Position numbers and translations under genes: made by a program. A stretch of DNA of 64,000 bases from Fulvivirga marina (lineage in GTDB: Bacteria > Bacteroidota > Bacteroidia > Cytophagales > Cyclobacteriaceae): assembly GCF_016775155.1 (NCBI RefSeq), contig NZ_JAEUGD010000042.1:124001-188000 (forward strand), read 5' to 3'. Under the pieces are notes generated by a model. The model searched no databases. It saw only the letters and a list, made by a program, of their open reading frames with translations, and was not told the origin of the DNA. Positions 62,326-64,000 of the stretch are shown here, piece by piece; position 1 is the first letter of the stretch; each line of letters starts with the position of its first letter.

Positions 62326-62353
62326 AATATAGATATGTGTAATTATAACGCAA
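62324..62353 (-). promoter_or_regulatory. Predicted promoter of the nadM-nadV operon
   Basis: On the minus strand: TTG (62353-62351), 19-nt spacer, TATATTTG (62331-62324), an exact match to the Bacteroidota consensus. Transcription should begin near 62318, about 17 nt before the ATG. Dyads 1 and 2 lie over the -7 box and inside the spacer. Confidence 0.7.
62336..62352. promoter_or_regulatory. Putative NrtR operator 2 (nadM promoter spacer)
   Basis: TGTGTAA-TTA-TAACGCA, 17 bp, filling the spacer between the -33 and -7 elements. A repressor here would block polymerase. Its centre is 27 bp from operator 1 and 25 bp from operator 3. Confidence 0.6.
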
Positions 62354-62360
62354 AATAATT

Positions 62361-62377
62361 AATGTAAAATTTACGCA
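62361..62377. promoter_or_regulatory. Putative NrtR operator 3 (upstream of nadM promoter)
   Basis: AATGTAA-AAT-TTACGCA, with the core GTAA-N3-TTAC; just upstream of the -33 element. The right half TTACGCA is identical to that of operator 1. Confidence 0.5.
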
Positions 62378-62798
62378 TTTTATTTTGAACTGAATGTAAT
62401 TAGCTAATAATCAAATATTTAAATGAAATTTTTTTGTGTATGGATGCCGCTTAATTTCAATAAAGGCTTAGAAGGTGTATTGTCAGGGGATAGTTCATGG
62501 GTATATTGTTCCCTGAAAATACACGGGTTTACTAGTTTTACTAAGCTTTTAAAGATTAGTAAAGCTTAACCAAAGCTATAGAATGCCAACGAAGCTAACT
62601 TGTATAACACAGAGCTTTTGGTGAAAACAACCACCAACAGGGGAGAAGCATGTTACGGCTGATGAGTGGATTGTTACAAACTTAGGCACTGCCACAATCT
62701 GGGAGATTCCAAATATTTTCTTCAAATGCGGCAATGAAACACATTTTGTCAGGAAAATTCGGGAATGATGTGGAAAGGGTTAGCCTTCAAAAAAAATC
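62378..62798. other. Remaining gene-free part of the nadM/nrtR interval
   Basis: About 420 bases without a credible coding frame. It contains an 8-bp inverted repeat TAAGCTTT/AAAGCTTA around 62550 with an 11-nt loop. No terminator with a T run for the regulator gene, which ends at 62799, was found; a transcript from nrtR may read into the nadM operon. Confidence 0.5.
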
Positions 62799-63485
62799 TT
62801 AAATCTCAAAAGTGATTCCTTCCTTCTTTAATTCGAAATACTTTTTCTCATTGAAGCGGAAGAGGTTACCAGGCCGGCCGGCACCGGACATACTTTGCTT
62901 TTCATCAGTTTCTTCAAGAAAGCCGAATTTGAGTATTTTCTTTTTGAAGTTTCTTCGGTCTATTGGCCTGTCTAAAACTGTTCGGTAAAGCTTTTCAAGT
63001 TCTGAAAAGGGAAATTTCTTTTCAAGCAATTCAAAGCCTATAGGTTCATAGGTTATTTTACCTTTAAGCCTTTGTACAGCTACATCTAAAATTCTCTTGT
63101 GGTCAAAAGCAAGAGACGGAAGCTTCTTTACATTAAACCACTCTACATCTCTGGCATCGGTGCTGGCATGCAATTCAAAAACATCCGGCTTCACCAGCCC
63201 ATAATAGGTTATAGAGACCACCCTGTTTCTGGGATCTCGGTTAGGATCGCCAAAACTATAAAGCTGTTCGAGGTAGTTGATCGAGATCCCTGTTTCCTCT
63301 TTAAGCTCCCGTTGTACAGCTTCCTCCAGAGATTCGCTATTCTTTACAAGCCCGCCAGGCAAAGCCCACATGCCCTGATAAGGATTAATGTCCCGTTTGA
63401 TCAACAATACGGATAGACCTTCTTTTGAGGTATACCCAAAAACCACTGCGTCGACTGCTAATTTAATATCCTGATTCAGGCTCAT
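62799..63485 (-). CDS. nrtR: NrtR-type Nudix transcriptional regulator
   Basis: 228 aa: N-terminal Nudix domain (~8-140) and C-terminal winged helix (~150-228). The Nudix box GGLVKNSESLEEAVQREL-KEETGI (44-67) has all catalytic residues (R59-E60, E63-E64), unlike many NrtR proteins where they are lost, so residual hydrolase activity is possible. The winged helix shows FSELEKLYRTVLDRPIDRRNF, then GRPGNLFRF. NrtR repressors bind ADP-ribose or related ligands and control NAD genes; the adjacent nadM-nadV operon and four shared dyads support this over a sugar-responsive (AraR-like) role. Confidence 0.88.
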   Translation of the reverse strand: MSLNQDIKLAVDAVVFGYTSKEGLSVLLIKRDINPYQGMWALPGGLVKNSESLEEAVQRELKEETGISINYLEQLYSFGDPNRDPRNRVVSITYYGLVKPDVFELHASTDARDVEWFNVKKLPSLAFDHKRILDVAVQRLKGKITYEPIGFELLEKKFPFSELEKLYRTVLDRPIDRRNFKKKILKFGFLEETDEKQSMSGAGRPGNLFRFNEKKYFELKKEGITFEI

Positions 63486-63489
63486 GAGT

Positions 63490-63520
63490 CAAAGATATTA
63501 TTTATGTAAATATTACACAA
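63490..63520 (-). promoter_or_regulatory. Predicted nrtR promoter (likely leaderless)
   Basis: On the minus strand: TTG (63520-63518), 20-nt spacer, TATCTTTG (63497-63490). The -7 element ends 5 nt before the ATG, so the transcript would begin at or near the start codon. Confidence 0.6.
63503..63519. promoter_or_regulatory. Putative NrtR operator 4 (autoregulation)
   Basis: TATGTAA-ATA-TTACACA, 17 bp, core GTAA-N3-TTAC. It fills the spacer of the nrtR promoter in the same arrangement as operator 2 at nadM, implying that the regulator controls its own gene. Confidence 0.55.
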
Positions 63521-63623
63521 ATTTTAGGGCTCCGTTGTATGTATTAATTTATTTCATCAGATCGTTTAAATAAAAACATACTGACTTCCAGCTGAAAAGG
63601 ATCGTTCTCCGTTGAACAAGAGC

Positions 63624-64000
63624 ATGGAAAAGGTAGATATCAAAAGTGTTTGGATAGATCTACAGGGTGAGCTCTTCAGGTTTATTTCTCGTAAAATACA
63701 GGATAGTGCGACTGCACAGGACATTCTTCAGGATGTTTTTATTAAGGTTTATCTCCATGTCGAACAGCTAAACGATGGCCACAGATTAACTTCATGGGTA
63801 TATCAAATCACGCGTAATACTATATCAGATTACTATAAAAAGAGGCCTGAAATAAGTGGATTGAAAAATGATAATTGGCCTGAAGAGGAGAAAGAAGATG
63901 ATTTATACAGCTCCTTAAGTAATTGTATCAATAGTAAAATAGCCAGCTTTTCACAGGCAGATCGAGACGTGATGCTCCTCACTTATTTTAAAGGTTACAG
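63624..64000 (+). CDS. RNA polymerase sigma factor, SigZ-like (cut by window end)
   Basis: The first 125 codons of an ECF-type sigma factor. Region 2 is visible: LFRFISRKIQDSATAQDILQ-DVFIKVYLHV, then LTSWVYQITRNTISDYYKKR (the region 2.3/2.4 pattern); region 4 begins at ADRDVMLLTYFKG. The SWVYQITRN pattern and the length before region 4 fit the SigZ group. ATG at 63624; divergent from nrtR with 138 nt between. The stop codon and the downstream genes, possibly an anti-sigma factor, are outside the window. Confidence 0.88.
   Translation, partial: MEKVDIKSVWIDLQGELFRFISRKIQDSATAQDILQDVFIKVYLHVEQLNDGHRLTSWVYQITRNTISDYYKKRPEISGLKNDNWPEEEKEDDLYSSLSNCINSKIASFSQADRDVMLLTYFKGY

Noticed and set aside
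1-64000. CRISPR arrays, tRNA or rRNA genes, IS elements, prophage
   Set aside because: I looked through all gaps between genes and saw no regularly spaced repeats, cloverleaf-type sequences, transposases, integrases or terminal inverted repeats.

Overview
The window is about 64 kb of a Bacteroidota chromosome, most likely from the class Cytophagia (a Fulvivirga- or Marivirga-like gliding bacterium is my guess; I could not run a phylogeny). The evidence is a full-length SprA (type IX secretion translocon), a secreted protein with a type IX C-terminal sorting domain, a GH97 enzyme, epimerase-type threonine dehydrogenase, several families almost confined to this phylum (DUF4837, DUF4292, DUF1599), few Shine-Dalgarno sequences, and promoters of the TTG-N(18-20)-TAnnTTTG type. 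I see no rRNA, tRNA, insertion sequence, prophage or CRISPR array.

Layout. 1-1010: end of fusA and rpsJ, closed by a terminator. 1.1-3.2 kb: a 2-oxoglutarate/Fe(II) oxygenase and a chromate-type transporter, then 570 bases without a gene. 3.8-27 kb (minus strand): a long housekeeping and envelope block with tonB, vanZ-like, gcvH, sprA, ruvA, maeB, a DUF4837 lipoprotein, a LysM transglycosylase, gatA, tatA, an EnvC-like protein, a DUF4292 lipoprotein, a TPR protein, a sugar nucleotidyltransferase, a flippase and an enoyl-CoA hydratase. 27.3-31.1 kb: a T9SS cargo protein, threonine dehydrogenase, a Lys/Pro-rich small protein and kbl. 31.2-35.1 kb: cdaA (c-di-AMP synthase) and folP facing DUF1599, DoxX-like and aroK. 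35.2-39.8 kb: a FadL-like outer membrane protein, a Tyr/Gly- and Ser/Arg-rich exported protein, and proS.

39.9-44.5 kb is an operon of three membrane-associated glycosyltransferases, a rhodanese and a DUF2064 protein; three successive junctions overlap by exactly 8 nt. 44.5-48.8 kb holds a Crp/Fnr regulator, a MOSC protein, a HemJ-like protein, a SCO copper chaperone and two paralogous small cytochromes c around a DUF2141 protein. 48.8-53.7 kb is a molybdenum hydroxylase cluster (NTF2-like, [2Fe-2S] subunit, Tat-exported Mo subunit, XdhC, MocA). 53.8-57 kb has GH97, a PLDc_N membrane protein and an unknown membrane protein.

57.0-63.5 kb is the most interesting region: a six-gene minus-strand operon, nadM-Nudix > nadV > HAD phosphatase-like > NADAR > SPFH/coiled coil > divergent NAD-kinase-like, with a Nudix/winged-helix NrtR-type regulator just upstream. 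I found four copies of a 17-bp dyad (relaxed consensus TGYGTAA-N3-TTACRCA): three at the nadM promoter and one in the regulator's own promoter, placed inside the promoter spacers or over the -7 box. This supports an NrtR-controlled NAD salvage system with four accessory proteins of unassigned role. A SigZ-like sigma factor starts divergently at the right edge and is cut by the window.
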